Assembly: GCA_026986575.1 (NCBI GenBank)
Contig: JALSOH010000009.1
Coordinates: 124,001-188,000, forward strand
From: Thermoproteota archaeon
Lineage (GTDB): Archaea > Korarchaeota > Korarchaeia > Korarchaeales > Korarchaeaceae
DNA: 64,000 nt
Reading direction: 5' to 3'
Every line of letters begins with the position of its first letter. Position 1 is the first letter of the stretch. A model generated the notes under the pieces. The model saw only the letters and a program-made list of their open reading frames with translations. It had not been told where the DNA came from and searched no databases. Below, in pieces: positions 34,509-43,635 of this stretch. Position numbers and translations under genes: made by a program.

Positions 34509-36458
34509 TTAGCTCCTGAAAACACGCCTCCTTCTTCTAGCTAGGACTAGGACCAGCAGCGCGACCACTAAAACGGCTGCAGCTCCGGCAACTGGGATCA
34601 ATGGGATCTCAAACCCTCCCTCCCTTTCCTGAATGGTCAGCTGGAACGTAGTTGTACCTGCGGTTCCGCCTGACTTTGCCGTGATTACCCCGGTGAATGA
34701 GCCAACCGTATTCCCGGCTTTGATTAGCAGGGAGCTGGCGCCCGTTCCCTCGATGAGGGGTGGATTGAAGGAGTACTCGGCGTCTGGCGGCAGGCCGCTC
34801 ACCTGAAGGGTGACGGTTCCCTCCGCACCGGTGACCATCACGGCGATCGATCCGGACTCACCGATCCTCAGGGAGAGGCTGGACGGACTTACTGAGAGTG
34901 AGAGCTGGGTTGTGCGGGTTGTCTCAGCTGTAGAGGTCCCGGTCATCGTCTCGGTGGTCGATGCAGATGTATATGTAGATGTTCCTCCCCGCTCCCCCTT
35001 CCCGATCACCAGCCTTATGGTGCCCGACCTGGTCAGGTCCCCTCCAGATGCGGTCACGCCGAGAGTGTAGTTTCCCGGCGGAGTCGAATCACCCACACTT
35101 ATGGTCACAACCGACTGGTAGGAGGGGGGCATTCCATTGGCCGAGAAGGAGGCGGAGCAGCCATTGCACAGGTTGGACAGGGTCAAGGTCACTGGCTGGG
35201 TGAAGCCACCGTATCCATTCACTGAGACAGTGAATGTTCCGCTTCCTCCTTGGACCACCGCGATCTCGCTTTTATCTAGGGATATGATGAAGCCCGGTTC
35301 CTCACCGACTTCCAAAGTTCCAGTGACGTTATGAACCTTATCTGCGCCTTCAGCGATCACCGTGAATTGGAGGGTGGAGAGAGGAACGTTGGGGGAGGTG
35401 GTTATTCTAAGGATCGAGGTGTAGGGCGGATTAAGCGAGTTCTGGGAGAAGGAGTACTGGAAGCCCGATCCCAGACCTGTGACCTTCAGATTCACAGGCG
35501 CATCGAAGTTCCCGATCTTCCCGACATCCACCGTGAATGTGACACTCCCACCCCTCTGAACCCTTGCGGATATGGGGGATAGGGAGACGGAGAAGTCCCT
35601 CGGGGATTCCTCGACCTGGACCATGAGGTTGACTGTCTTGCTCCTACTTCCCCATGGGCCGGATATGGCCGCGCCTAGCGTGATCGTGTAGTTGCTTGGG
35701 TCCAGGTCCTCCGGGACCTGGATGTTCACTGTAGCCTGTGCCGTACCACCCGATTCCAGATGCACGGTGAGGGCGGACAGGGATACTCCCGGACTGGGGC
35801 TGGCAGCGGTCATTGATAGCTGTACATCGCCCTCAAATCCCTGCAGGGACTCCACCAGTAAGGTAGCTTGAGCAGCCTCCCCCTGCCGCACGACCATCGT
35901 ATCGGGGTCAACTGACAGCGCTACGTCGGGCACCAATCCGTAGACCCTGATCATGAAGTCGAGAGTATCGGAGACCGGAGAGCCTGCCTTTATCCTCCGG
36001 CCATCCTCGTAGGCTCCATCACACATGTGCCAAACGATGTTCCCGAAACCCGCTCTGACCTCTATAACGTAGGTAGAGCCGGGATCCACTTCTATGAGTG
36101 AGGAGGAATTTACGAAGAACCAAGCCTTGCTGCCGGGGCCGATGGTCATCGTCTTGCTGAGGAGAGAGGGTCCGTTTATCGAGCCCTCGTGTAGGGTCAC
36201 GGTGAATGGAGCGGGGCTCCCCCATCTGCTCTCTAGGTAGACCGCTATGGTGGTTATGGTGCCAACCACGGGTTTGAAGGTCTGCCCGATGGGATTGTTC
36301 GTAGAGACGACCTCCGCCCCAACTGAGGGGCATGAAATGCTCACCTGCCTAAACTGATCCTGCTGGGCTCTTAATGTCGTAACAATGTCAGTAGAGGCTA
36401 GGAAGAAGGGCAGCAATAGGAGAAAGGTTAGCACATACATCGATCTAAAGGTAAACAC
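34509..36458 (-). CDS. Surface-anchored protein with repeated Ig-like domains
   Basis: 649 residues. Signal peptide (about 1-22), a jelly-roll-like N-terminal region (about 35-170), then four Ig-like beta-sandwich repeats at about 175-288, 289-385, 388-480 and 520-615, each starting with a phrase like DFSVSLSPISARVQRGGSVTFTV. A Ser/Thr-rich linker (about 488-515) separates the last repeat. A C-terminal helix (VAGAAAVLVVALLVLVLARR) with an Arg cluster anchors it in the membrane. Typical cell-surface or S-layer-associated protein, presumably glycosylated, next to a GT-C-like gene. Confidence 0.75.
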   Translation of the reverse strand: MFTFRSMYVLTFLLLLPFFLASTDIVTTLRAQQDQFRQVSISCPSVGAEVVSTNNPIGQTFKPVVGTITTIAVYLESRWGSPAPFTVTLHEGSINGPSLLSKTMTIGPGSKAWFFVNSSSLIEVDPGSTYVIEVRAGFGNIVWHMCDGAYEDGRRIKAGSPVSDTLDFMIRVYGLVPDVALSVDPDTMVVRQGEAAQATLLVESLQGFEGDVQLSMTAASPSPGVSLSALTVHLESGGTAQATVNIQVPEDLDPSNYTITLGAAISGPWGSRSKTVNLMVQVEESPRDFSVSLSPISARVQRGGSVTFTVDVGKIGNFDAPVNLKVTGLGSGFQYSFSQNSLNPPYTSILRITTSPNVPLSTLQFTVIAEGADKVHNVTGTLEVGEEPGFIISLDKSEIAVVQGGSGTFTVSVNGYGGFTQPVTLTLSNLCNGCSASFSANGMPPSYQSVVTISVGDSTPPGNYTLGVTASGGDLTRSGTIRLVIGKGERGGTSTYTSASTTETMTGTSTAETTRTTQLSLSVSPSSLSLRIGESGSIAVMVTGAEGTVTLQVSGLPPDAEYSFNPPLIEGTGASSLLIKAGNTVGSFTGVITAKSGGTAGTTTFQLTIQEREGGFEIPLIPVAGAAAVLVVALLVLVLARRRRRVFRS

Positions 36459-36501
36459 CTCTTGTTGATATGGGAGGGAAGATTATAAAATGAAATCGGG
36501 G

Positions 36502-37116
36502 TCAGCCCAAGCTGGAGATCCAATCGGCGATGCCTGAGGTGAGCATGTCCGCGGCCGCAGCCGCGACTATTATGGCCATGAACCTGGCCAGTCCCCTCAG
36601 CCCGTTGACCCCTAGGAGGCTTCTCAACTTGGACGAATGCATGAGTATCAGATAAGTTGCTGCAGTCACTAGCGTTGCTGAGGCAAAGAGAACGCTGTTA
36701 GCAGCTAGGAACCCGTACTTGGTCGTGTACTCCGTGGACAGGACTAGGATCGTTGTCATGGTTCCTGGCCCCATCAGCAAGGGAGTGGCGAGGGGAACGA
36801 CCGCCAGCTCCTCTTCCTCTACCTCCTTGGTCCTTGGCATTCCCTGAAGCATGTCTATAGCCAGCACGGTGAGGATTATCCCTCCCCCTATCTTCAGACC
36901 GGTGACCGTTACGCCGAGGACCATGAGTATCACCTTCCCCAGCGCAGAAAAGAGCAACATCATCAGGAAGATGGCTATCGAAACCACTTTCACTATCCTG
37001 CGAACTTCATAATCGTCCCTCCCCTCGGTCAGTGATAGGAACGTTGGGACGACGCTTATCGGGTTGAGAATGGCGAATATCTGCATTGTCGAGACGATGA
37101 GGATCTGGGGATCCAT
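36502..37116 (-). CDS. MarC-family integral membrane protein
   Basis: 204 residues with six membrane helices. MarC/UPF0056 marks are AILNPISVVPTFLSLT at the start and PLATPLLMGPGTMTTILVL in the middle. Function of the family is unknown, and the older link with multidrug resistance is not supported. Stands 43 bases from the surface-protein gene, same strand. Confidence 0.88.
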   Translation of the reverse strand: MDPQILIVSTMQIFAILNPISVVPTFLSLTEGRDDYEVRRIVKVVSIAIFLMMLLFSALGKVILMVLGVTVTGLKIGGGIILTVLAIDMLQGMPRTKEVEEEELAVVPLATPLLMGPGTMTTILVLSTEYTTKYGFLAANSVLFASATLVTAATYLILMHSSKLRSLLGVNGLRGLARFMAIIVAAAAADMLTSGIADWISSLG

Positions 37117-38484
37117 CCAGCCCTCCTGACCCTACAAGTAAAAAACTGAGTGATTTACCCACCTTCCTAATTCCGCTTACCCTTCAACCCACCCTAGGTA
37201 TGCCCGTTGACTCACGATAGGAGTCCGCCAATCGAAAGAGGTGGACCAAGTAGGTCACACCACATCTCCTGCGATTTGACCTCACCACCACCGTTTAAGT
37301 CGCGCCAGCTAACCGGCATCAGATTCGATGAGGGCCAAAGGTAGCTCACGTTGTTCAAGAGCCACATCAAGCCAACCATGTTGGTAATCTACTCATGCCC
37401 GCGATCCCGGTCAGTCCTCTCATATGGTCCCTGTAGATAATCGCTTGTTCCCCCTGCCACGGGTGGGAGGTCAGCACTTTCCCCTAAGTACCTTAGAGCA
37501 TATACTTTCCCTTGCTAGAACCTTATCCAACGATCCCCAGCCGGATGAAATTACGGCCTATCCGACGCGCGACTTATGTTATACGCCTCAAGGGAAGGCC
37601 TTTCAGGCTGGAAAGTCCTCATTGAAGCTATTGCCTGACTGCTCAGCCCTAAGACGCGTGTCTCCCTCTATTGGGATTGAGACCTTGAAACATCACCGTA
37701 TCTCGCCCGCAGAGGGGTAAGAGGCACTGCTCTTGGACGCGCAGCGAAACTAACTGCTCTCAAATCTCCTAAGAAGTAACATGCGAATCACATGCGGCAC
37801 CTTCTAATTGTCAGCGGAAACGAGACAACGGATAGCGTCGGGAGCAACACTGCTTGGTAGCTTCCACATCTGTTTCGTCTGCCGTCTTTTTTACCAGAAT
37901 GAGGCTGCTTACTGTATATATTGACGATATACTCGAGATCGCGGGAAGACCCCCTTCTCTTCCTGTAAATAAGGGAAACGATCCCTTTCAAGCAACTCCC
38001 CCCACGGCTTTCTCTTAATGACCAGTTGATTAATAAAAATGGTCGATATCCTCAGGTAACCGCTTACAGCGGTCCCTCCATCCCATCACAGCGTTAATTT
38101 AACATTCATGATGGAGCCGCGGAATCCTTGTTCTACATGAACTGCCGCATCCGTTATTTCGAAGCTGAATGATGTGGTCATTAAGTCGCTTATTTTTTAT
38201 AATGCAGCCTGAGCACGATCTAATCATATCATTCGTCAGACCTAAAGCGAGGAGCATGGAATGAATGGACGCGAGGGGATGGACGGTCCTTTCCTGTTGA
38301 CTGCTCTGACGGCATTTCCCTCTACGGCGACTGTCCGAACACGCTCACATCTAGCGAACAGATGCGTCCCTAGCTGCGGCTTTGCCTGATACCCTTTAGG
38401 CTGAAGGGTAAAAGGACACCTCTGCCCTCACAAAATCCCTTTCACCAGCTTGATGAGTGTCATAAAATAGCCGTTAGAGGGAGT
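37117..38484. other. 1.37 kb stretch with no assignable gene
   Basis: No frame here looks like a protein. The longest (37424-37720, plus) is rich in Pro, Arg and Ser and lacks family signs, and all other frames are cut by stops. Two parts can be told apart: 37.15-37.77 kb is GC-rich and may be a worn element or structured RNA, and 37.78-38.48 kb is more AT-rich. A 7-bp stem hairpin (TACCCTT/AAGGGTA) sits near 38391-38411. No rRNA or tRNA match could be recognised by eye. Confidence 0.5.
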
Positions 38485-38727
38485 TTAAAGGAAGTCCTCC
38501 CTCAATTCCCTTTCAACTTTCAACCATGAATCTAGATCTAGGAAGTCTAGGGAAATGAACCTCTCGGTCGTTATTTCTCCCAAGACCCAGTTCAAGGTAT
38601 CCACCACATTGCACAGGAAGGCGAAAGAGTGGGAATCTATGTCTTCCTCAGGCCCATATTCCATCATCACTTCCACGACGCTCTTGAGGATGTCTCTCAT
38701 CCTCTCTATCTCGATTGATGATCGCAT
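38485..38727 (-). CDS. Small hypothetical protein
   Basis: 80 residues, acidic and helical (IERMRDILKSVVEVMMEYGP, SHSFAFLCNVVDTLNWVLGE). I recognise no family. AT-rich TATA-like stretches (minus strand, 38736-38760) precede the ATG. The helical pattern would allow a small regulator or antitoxin, but nothing shows it. Confidence 0.45.
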   Translation of the reverse strand: MRSSIEIERMRDILKSVVEVMMEYGPEEDIDSHSFAFLCNVVDTLNWVLGEITTERFISLDFLDLDSWLKVERELREDFL

Positions 38728-38954
38728 TAAGGGATTTTTATATGTACTTTTATATCTCCTTTACTCTTCGGCTAATGAGGAAATTGCATTCATTCTGTCG
38801 GAACCGCATCCCACAAAAGTCCATGAAAGATATCTCCTGTCAATGTGAACTCAGAGCAAGAGGATCCTTCCGCCATGTAAGAAAATGTTACGGAGTGGAA
38901 GCCACGGCATGTATCGTTTTTAGTCCTTTAACGCAGATGGCTTAAGGTGATGTA

Positions 38955-39365
38955 ATGTCCCTCAAAGCAAGTAGACCTCTGGGGGTAACCATACTCGCTG
39001 TCTTAGCTGGAATCTCCGGCATACTTTCCGTAGTAGGAGGCATAACGCTAGTGGCCTTGGGTCCAATGATGACATCTATGGCTGCCCAACAGGGAGTGCC
39101 TGGCATGATGGGATTTTTTGGAGGCATGATCATCGTCATGGGCGTGATGGTCTTGATAGTGGGGGTACTGGATCTTGTGGTGGCTTGGGGTTACTGGACG
39201 GGCCAGGGATGGGCGTGGGTTCTCGGAGTGATCCTCGGTGTGATAGGAATAATCATGGGAATCATCCAAATAACCAACGGGGGAATAATAGGACTCATCA
39301 TAAACGCGATAATACTTTACTACCTTTTCCAGCCTCATGTTAAGGAGTATTTCGGAAGGATGTAA
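38955..39365 (+). CDS. Small four-helix membrane protein
   Basis: 136 residues with four hydrophobic segments (about 10-35, 50-78, 83-105, 108-128), glycine-rich, similar in general look to DUF2127-like proteins. Start ATG at 38955 follows AAGGTGAT (38945-38952). T-runs at 39388-39392 and 39399-39403 may terminate it. A decayed copy of its first 43 or so codons lies at 41421-41550, so it belongs to a duplicated segment. Confidence 0.65.
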   Translation: MSLKASRPLGVTILAVLAGISGILSVVGGITLVALGPMMTSMAAQQGVPGMMGFFGGMIIVMGVMVLIVGVLDLVVAWGYWTGQGWAWVLGVILGVIGIIMGIIQITNGGIIGLIINAIILYYLFQPHVKEYFGRM

Positions 39366-39387
39366 GATCAGGAATATAGAAATCCCC

Positions 39388-39403
39388 TTTTTAACATCTT
39401 TTT
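39388..39403 (+). terminator. T-rich terminator candidate
   Basis: Two T-runs (39388-39392, 39399-39403) follow the stop of the small membrane protein gene by about 25-40 bases. Confidence 0.35.
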
Positions 39404-39624
39404 GGCATAGAAGTGTAGATTGTGCAATCATCAGCTGGGATTATTAAGTTTCCTTATTAACGGGAAGGATGTCTTGCGCATCCTCTCTCATCTGCGGGGA
39501 TCCGCCTGCACCCAAGGGTTGTCAATAGAAGTTGGAATGTTTGAAGCCTAATATTTGCGGCCCTGCAGGAAACATAATTAAAAAGAGATGACATAGCCAA
39601 GATATATTTTTATTTATCAGCCTA

Positions 39625-40194
39625 ATGAGTTACTTCCAAGGAGACATGGACATCACGGTTGAAAAAATTGTTTGGGTAGTACTGGCCCTCTTAGCTGCTA
39701 GCATGGTAGGAATGATCCTGTTCGATAGACTTCTGCCTGGGACGGAGCAAGTCGGACAGAGGTTCTATGTAAGACTGATTAAGTCATCCTTCGTGGAAAA
39801 CCTACCTATCACAGCGCCAACCAGTTACTGGGGAAATCAAGCCCTCATGTCTATCATCGACGCTGATCGGAGAGGATCGTTGGACGAAACTATCCCCTCG
39901 AGTGGTTACGTAGTATCATTGAGGATCGTGAATGGAGGTGAGGGAGGACCCGACATTGTCGCTCTGAGATTCACGCCAGTGGGCTTTGGGGTACCAGAAA
40001 ATCCATATGTGTTCCTACCAGATGGTACGGACATATCAGATGGCTACTTCCTTCCATATCACATACCTCCTAAGGGTACTTCAGATGTGACCGTTCTAAT
40101 TCCATCTAACTACGTTGATAGGGAAAAAGTCCTGATAGTTACCGCCACCTTCAACGATGGTACCGAATCCTCACAGAGCGTACCTATTCCATGA
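39625..40194 (+). CDS. Membrane-anchored exported protein of unknown family
   Basis: 189 residues. One N-terminal hydrophobic segment (IVWVVLALLAASMVGMIL, about 14-31), then an outside beta-rich domain ending ATFNDGTESSQSVPIP. The short N-terminal anchor followed by a beta domain recalls archaeal pilin-like proteins, but no clear cleavage motif is visible. TATA-like ATTTTTATTTATC lies just upstream. A decayed copy of residues 37-189 is at about 41551-42024. Directly behind its stop lies a 13-codon relic of pstB on the minus strand. Confidence 0.6.
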   Translation: MSYFQGDMDITVEKIVWVVLALLAASMVGMILFDRLLPGTEQVGQRFYVRLIKSSFVENLPITAPTSYWGNQALMSIIDADRRGSLDETIPSSGYVVSLRIVNGGEGGPDIVALRFTPVGFGVPENPYVFLPDGTDISDGYFLPYHIPPKGTSDVTVLIPSNYVDREKVLIVTATFNDGTESSQSVPIP

Positions 40195-40196
40195 GG

Positions 40197-40238
40197 TTAC
40201 ACTTCACCCCTTAGGAATTTCACCGTCAGTTTGCGCGT
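40197..40238 (-). pseudogene. Relic of the last codons of pstB
   Basis: On the minus strand these bases read [12 protein letters not shown] and a stop. The intact pstB ends [12 protein letters not shown] and a stop at 42029. Eleven of twelve residues around the end match, and the piece lies behind the copy of the 39625 gene exactly as the true pstB end lies behind the decayed copy. It is the edge of a segmental duplication. Confidence 0.7.
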
Positions 40239-40282
40239 GATATGCCCCCTCATCTATCTATCCCAGATAACGCGCGTAAAAT

Positions 40283-40326
40283 TATTATATGTAAGCTAAC
40301 CCTTCCTAACCAACTGATTGGGAGGT
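40283..40326 (+). promoter_or_regulatory. Promoter and Shine-Dalgarno of the roadblock gene
   Basis: TATTATAT (40283-40290) and GGGAGGT (40320-40326) precede the ATG at 40333. This gene therefore seems to have a leader with a ribosome site, unlike many neighbours. Confidence 0.45.
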
Positions 40327-40332
40327 ATTGCC

Positions 40333-40710
40333 ATGTCCATGAGCTCTAGCATAGACATTCTCCTGAAAGAAGTTCTAAGGCGGAATTCAACCGACATCAC
40401 TGGTGTAGTTATAGCGTCGAAGGACGGGTTACTCATTGGACACAGACTTTCTGAGGAGGGCCTCGATCCAGGAAGTGTTGCTGCGTATATGGCAGCCCTC
40501 TCTGAAGATCAAAAGAAGATAATAGGTCAACTAGGACTCGATGAGGTTAAAACAACCATTGTAGAGACTTTAAGAGGAAAATTCATCATGAAGGAGGAGG
40601 GAGACCACTTAATCGCCATTATAGCGTATCCAGAGGCTAATCTAGGGCTTATTATGCTGGAGATCAAAAGATTAGCCGAGAATCTCAGAGCAGCCTTGAA
40701 CCCCAAGTAA
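40333..40710 (+). CDS. Roadblock/LC7-domain protein
   Basis: 125 residues from the ATG at 40333. The roadblock fold is visible: a first helix (SSIDILLKEVLRR), strand TDITGVVIASKDGLLIGHRL, helix with GSVAAYMAALSEDQKKIIGQL, strands KTTIVETLRGKFIMKEEGDH and LIAIIAYPEANLGLIMLEI, and a last helix. Such proteins (MglB-like) regulate small GTPases or act as dimeric scaffolds. A second roadblock-like gene converges on it 2 bases away; no GTPase gene is adjacent. Confidence 0.8.
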   Translation: MSMSSSIDILLKEVLRRNSTDITGVVIASKDGLLIGHRLSEEGLDPGSVAAYMAALSEDQKKIIGQLGLDEVKTTIVETLRGKFIMKEEGDHLIAIIAYPEANLGLIMLEIKRLAENLRAALNPK

Positions 40711-40712
40711 AT

Positions 40713-41141
40713 CTACTCAAGAATTAATTTTTCTTTGTTTTCTTCCGCGACTCTGAGTAAAATCCTTTCCAATTCATCAACAAGTCTGAGGGACTTATCC
40801 AAATCCCTCGAAAGTGTACCAAGGGCTAGGACAACATCTTCATCTAATTTTCTTATGATAACGTAACCACGCTCGCCTCTTAGAATTACCTCTCCTAGAG
40901 AACCCATCCCCGAATACTCCAAAAAACTGAGCCCTATCTCTGAGATGGCTGAACTCGAGGATGAGAGAAACTCGTTTACCACATTACCTGAATTTGATGA
41001 GGAGAATATGGTCGTCCCATCTGAGAAGCTGATGATGACTAGAGTTATGACATCGTCAGCAGTGTTTATGAAGTTACCTATCGATTCTCTGATCGCCCTG
41101 AGAAGGTCGGCCTCAGCAGTATGAATATCCCTTGATCCCAT
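40713..41141 (-). CDS. Roadblock/LC7-like protein
   Basis: 142 residues. Similar fold to the convergent neighbour but more diverged: helix AEADLLRAIRESIGNFIN, strands DVITLVIISFSDGTTIFSSS, a serine-rich helix, then EVILRGERGYVIIRKLDEDV and VLALGTLSRDL, and a last helix RLVDELERILLRVAEENKEK. May pair with the 40333 product. Lower GC than the metabolic genes. Confidence 0.6.
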   Translation of the reverse strand: MGSRDIHTAEADLLRAIRESIGNFINTADDVITLVIISFSDGTTIFSSSNSGNVVNEFLSSSSSAISEIGLSFLEYSGMGSLGEVILRGERGYVIIRKLDEDVVLALGTLSRDLDKSLRLVDELERILLRVAEENKEKLILE

Positions 41142-41420
41142 TCCAGATCCTCCAAGAGCGGGACTGCTTTAAAACAATTAAAAAGGTAACTACAGCTCTA
41201 TTAGGCTTGGATAAGAATAGAACTTCTGATAAATGTCTCTTAGAAAGCTGAGTGTAAGGTAGATTCTATCTCTGTTTCTATTATTTTTATGTTTAACAAG
41301 ATGTTTTTTTGATTATGCTTAAAACATATATTTTTTGAAATAGCCATTCGGACGTAAGACTAGCAGGATTATTATCCAGAGTAGAAGTCAAGTTGCGCTA
41401 TTATTCTCGGAGCTGATCAT
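41142..41420. other. AT-rich gene-free stretch
   Basis: About 280 bases with many A/T runs (for example around 41270-41340), many stops on both strands, no gene seen. It lies between the roadblock genes and the decayed duplicate. Confidence 0.5.
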
Positions 41421-42024
41421 GTGTATCTTAATATAAGCAGAAGACCTTTGAGAGTAACTATACGAGCAGCACTGGCTGGTATCTCTTGTATCCTCTCCCT
41501 CCTAGATAGAGTAACCCCTATGGCCTTGGGCTCATGTTATCGTCGGCTATGACGGGACGGGGAGCACCTAGTCAGGGATTCTAAGTTAGACTTGTCAATT
41601 CGTCCTTTGTAGGGGCTTCCTGCATCTACATTTAATGATGTATATGGAGACTATGTTATCCCGGCAACAATCTCAGCTGATAATCGATTTATCGGCACGA
41701 GAGGGTAAATTCTCCTGAAAGGGAGGATATATATTATCACACACAAGATGGTGCGCGGAGGTGAAAGAGGTCTTGAGATAACGGCTCTCAGGTTCAAGCC
41801 AGTGGATCTCGGTGTGATAAGAGCTCTACACATCTTCCTCTCGAATGGAGAAGATATCGAAAATACCTCGGACAGATACTTCCTCTCCACGCCTACACTA
41901 CCAAAGGAAACCATAGATGCCAGGACACCCGTCCTTTCCCATATGTAGGTAAGGGAAAATCTTGGTCTTTACGGTCGTCTTCAGCGATGAAATGGAGTCT
42001 TCTCAGAGTATAGAGATTCCCTAA
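41421..42024 (+). pseudogene. Fused, decayed copy of the 38955 and 39625 genes
   Basis: Bases 41421-41550 read like the start of the 38955 protein: RRPLRVTIRAALAGISCILS against SRPLGVTILAVLAGISGILS, then MALGS against VALGP. From about 41551 the sequence follows the 39625 gene from its residue 37: VRLVNSSFVG against VRLIKSSFVE, GGERGLEITALRFKPVDLGV against GGEGGPDIVALRFTPVGFGV, and the end SSQSIEIP-stop against SSQSVPIP-stop. Stops and frame breaks lie throughout. The two genes were joined by a deletion after duplication. Confidence 0.75.
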
Positions 42025-42028
42025 TCCT

Positions 42029-42799
42029 CTAAACTTCCCCTCTCAGGAATTTCACCGTTAATTCATGCCTCGGATTGAGGGCTATGGTATCGGTGAGCCC
42101 GAACTCCACCAGCTCGCCCATGTAGATGAATGCTATGTAATCCGAGATCCTCACAGCTTGGTGGGGCGTGTGAGTCACCAACACGATGGTGATCTCCAGA
42201 TCTCTGAGCAGGCTCCTCAGGGCCTCCTCTATCTTGACCGCGTTTACTGGATCTACATTACCGGTTGGCTCATCCAGAAGGAGGAGCTTCGGTTTCAGGG
42301 CGAGAGCTCTAGCCAAGCAGAGCCTCTGCTGCTGACCACCGCTCAACCGGTGCGGTAGGTCGTCCAACCTGCCCTTCACCTCATCCCACAGCATTGCCTT
42401 CTCCAAGGCCCACCTAACCAGCTCATTCAACTCGTCCTTGCTCCTCACCAGACGGTTGAGCTTGGGTCCTATGGCAACGTTCTCGTATATGCTCATATTG
42501 GGGAAGGGATTGGGAGTCTGGAAGACCATTCCCATCAGCCTTCTGACCCTATAAGGGTCCTCGCTATACACGTCGGTCCCGTAAACTAGGACCTTCCCCT
42601 CAACCTTGGACTCGGGTATCAGGTCAATCAACCTGTTTATAGCCCTGAGAAGGGTGGACTTACCTGAGCCGGAGGGACCCATGACTGCCAGTATCCTCCG
42701 CTTCGGGACCTTAAGTCCCACGTTCTTTATGATGTGCTTCCCCCTTATCCAGACATTCAGTCCCTCTATCTGGAGGGCGTAACCCTTCTCCTCTATCAC
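42029..42799 (-). CDS. pstB: Phosphate ABC transporter ATPase
   Basis: 256 residues from the GTG at 42799, which overlaps the pstA stop (GTGA); a longer reading into pstA is not needed. ABC marks: Walker [11 protein letters not shown]-loop [10 protein letters not shown], signature LSGGQQQR, Walker [13 protein letters not shown] and switch H in VTHTP. The PstB-typical ending ([20 protein letters not shown]) is present. Drives high-affinity phosphate uptake with PstS, PstC and PstA; last gene of the minus-strand operon. Confidence 0.94.
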   Translation of the reverse strand: MIEEKGYALQIEGLNVWIRGKHIIKNVGLKVPKRRILAVMGPSGSGKSTLLRAINRLIDLIPESKVEGKVLVYGTDVYSEDPYRVRRLMGMVFQTPNPFPNMSIYENVAIGPKLNRLVRSKDELNELVRWALEKAMLWDEVKGRLDDLPHRLSGGQQQRLCLARALALKPKLLLLDEPTGNVDPVNAVKIEEALRSLLRDLEITIVLVTHTPHQAVRISDYIAFIYMGELVEFGLTDTIALNPRHELTVKFLRGEV

Positions 42800-43635
42800 A
42801 GGAACACCTCCTCGGTGAACTTCCTCGAGATCAAGAAGATGATGAGGAACATTACGGTGAGAACGAGGGCAGCGCCCCATGCGACCTGATGCATGTTCGC
42901 GTAAGGGGTCTGAGCATAGTCGAATATCAGAAGGGATATCGAGTCCCCGTAGTCCAGCGGACCTAAGGGGATGTTATACCGGTCTCTCCCTAGCGTGAAC
43001 AGGAGAGGCGCGGTCTCGCCCAGCACCTTCGCGAAGCCTATGAGCATGCCCGTCAGTATTCCCCTCCTTGCTATGCCCACCATTATCTCGAAGACCACCT
43101 TGGGCCTGCTCAGCCCCAGCGCGAAACCCGCCTCCCTATAAGTGAAGGGCACCCCCTCTAAGGCCTGTTCGACATAGGTGGTCACGTAGGGTATCATCAT
43201 TATGGCCAGAGCTAGGGAGCCAGCGAGCATGGAGAACCTCCCCATCGGAACCACGAGTATGGCGTAGACGAGCATGCCCACCACGACGGACGGTATCTCC
43301 AGTAGGGCCTTGCTGAGGACCCTGACCATCTTGGCTAGAGGATTGTCGGGGAACTCGACGGCGAATATGGCGGCGAATAAGGAGAGGGGGATCCCCAGAA
43401 GGGAGCTTAGCACTGCTAATAGAAGGGTGCCAGCTAGGGAGGGAGCTATCCCCCCCAGCCCAGCGTTCGGAGCTGGGGGCACATCTAGGAGGAAGTTCGG
43501 CCCGGCCTCCATTATGACTCCGAACCCGTTCCATATGACCGAAAGGAAGACATGGAATACTGGGAGTACTGCAGCTATCGAAAGGATCACCACTAAAACT
43601 AGGAAGACCCTCTCCTTGACCTCCCTAACGTCCAT
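42796..43635 (-). CDS. pstA: Phosphate ABC transporter permease PstA
   Basis: 279 residues, six membrane helices, and the permease EAA-like loop [20 protein letters not shown] followed by [20 protein letters not shown], typical of PstA. Start ATG overlaps the end of pstC by 11 bases; stop overlaps the pstB start. Middle of the pstSCAB operon. Confidence 0.93.
   Translation of the reverse strand: MDVREVKERVFLVLVVILSIAAVLPVFHVFLSVIWNGFGVIMEAGPNFLLDVPPAPNAGLGGIAPSLAGTLLLAVLSSLLGIPLSLFAAIFAVEFPDNPLAKMVRVLSKALLEIPSVVVGMLVYAILVVPMGRFSMLAGSLALAIMMIPYVTTYVEQALEGVPFTYREAGFALGLSRPKVVFEIMVGIARRGILTGMLIGFAKVLGETAPLLFTLGRDRYNIPLGPLDYGDSISLLIFDYAQTPYANMHQVAWGAALVLTVMFLIIFLISRKFTEEVFL

Noticed and set aside
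37200-37800. Suspicion of rRNA or a large known RNA in the GC-rich gene-free stretch
   Set aside because: No conserved rRNA, RNase P or SRP sequence string could be recognised on either strand.
42029-42880. Longer PstB reading starting inside pstA
   Set aside because: The GTG at 42799 overlapping the pstA stop gives a standard PstB length; the extension has no PstB character.
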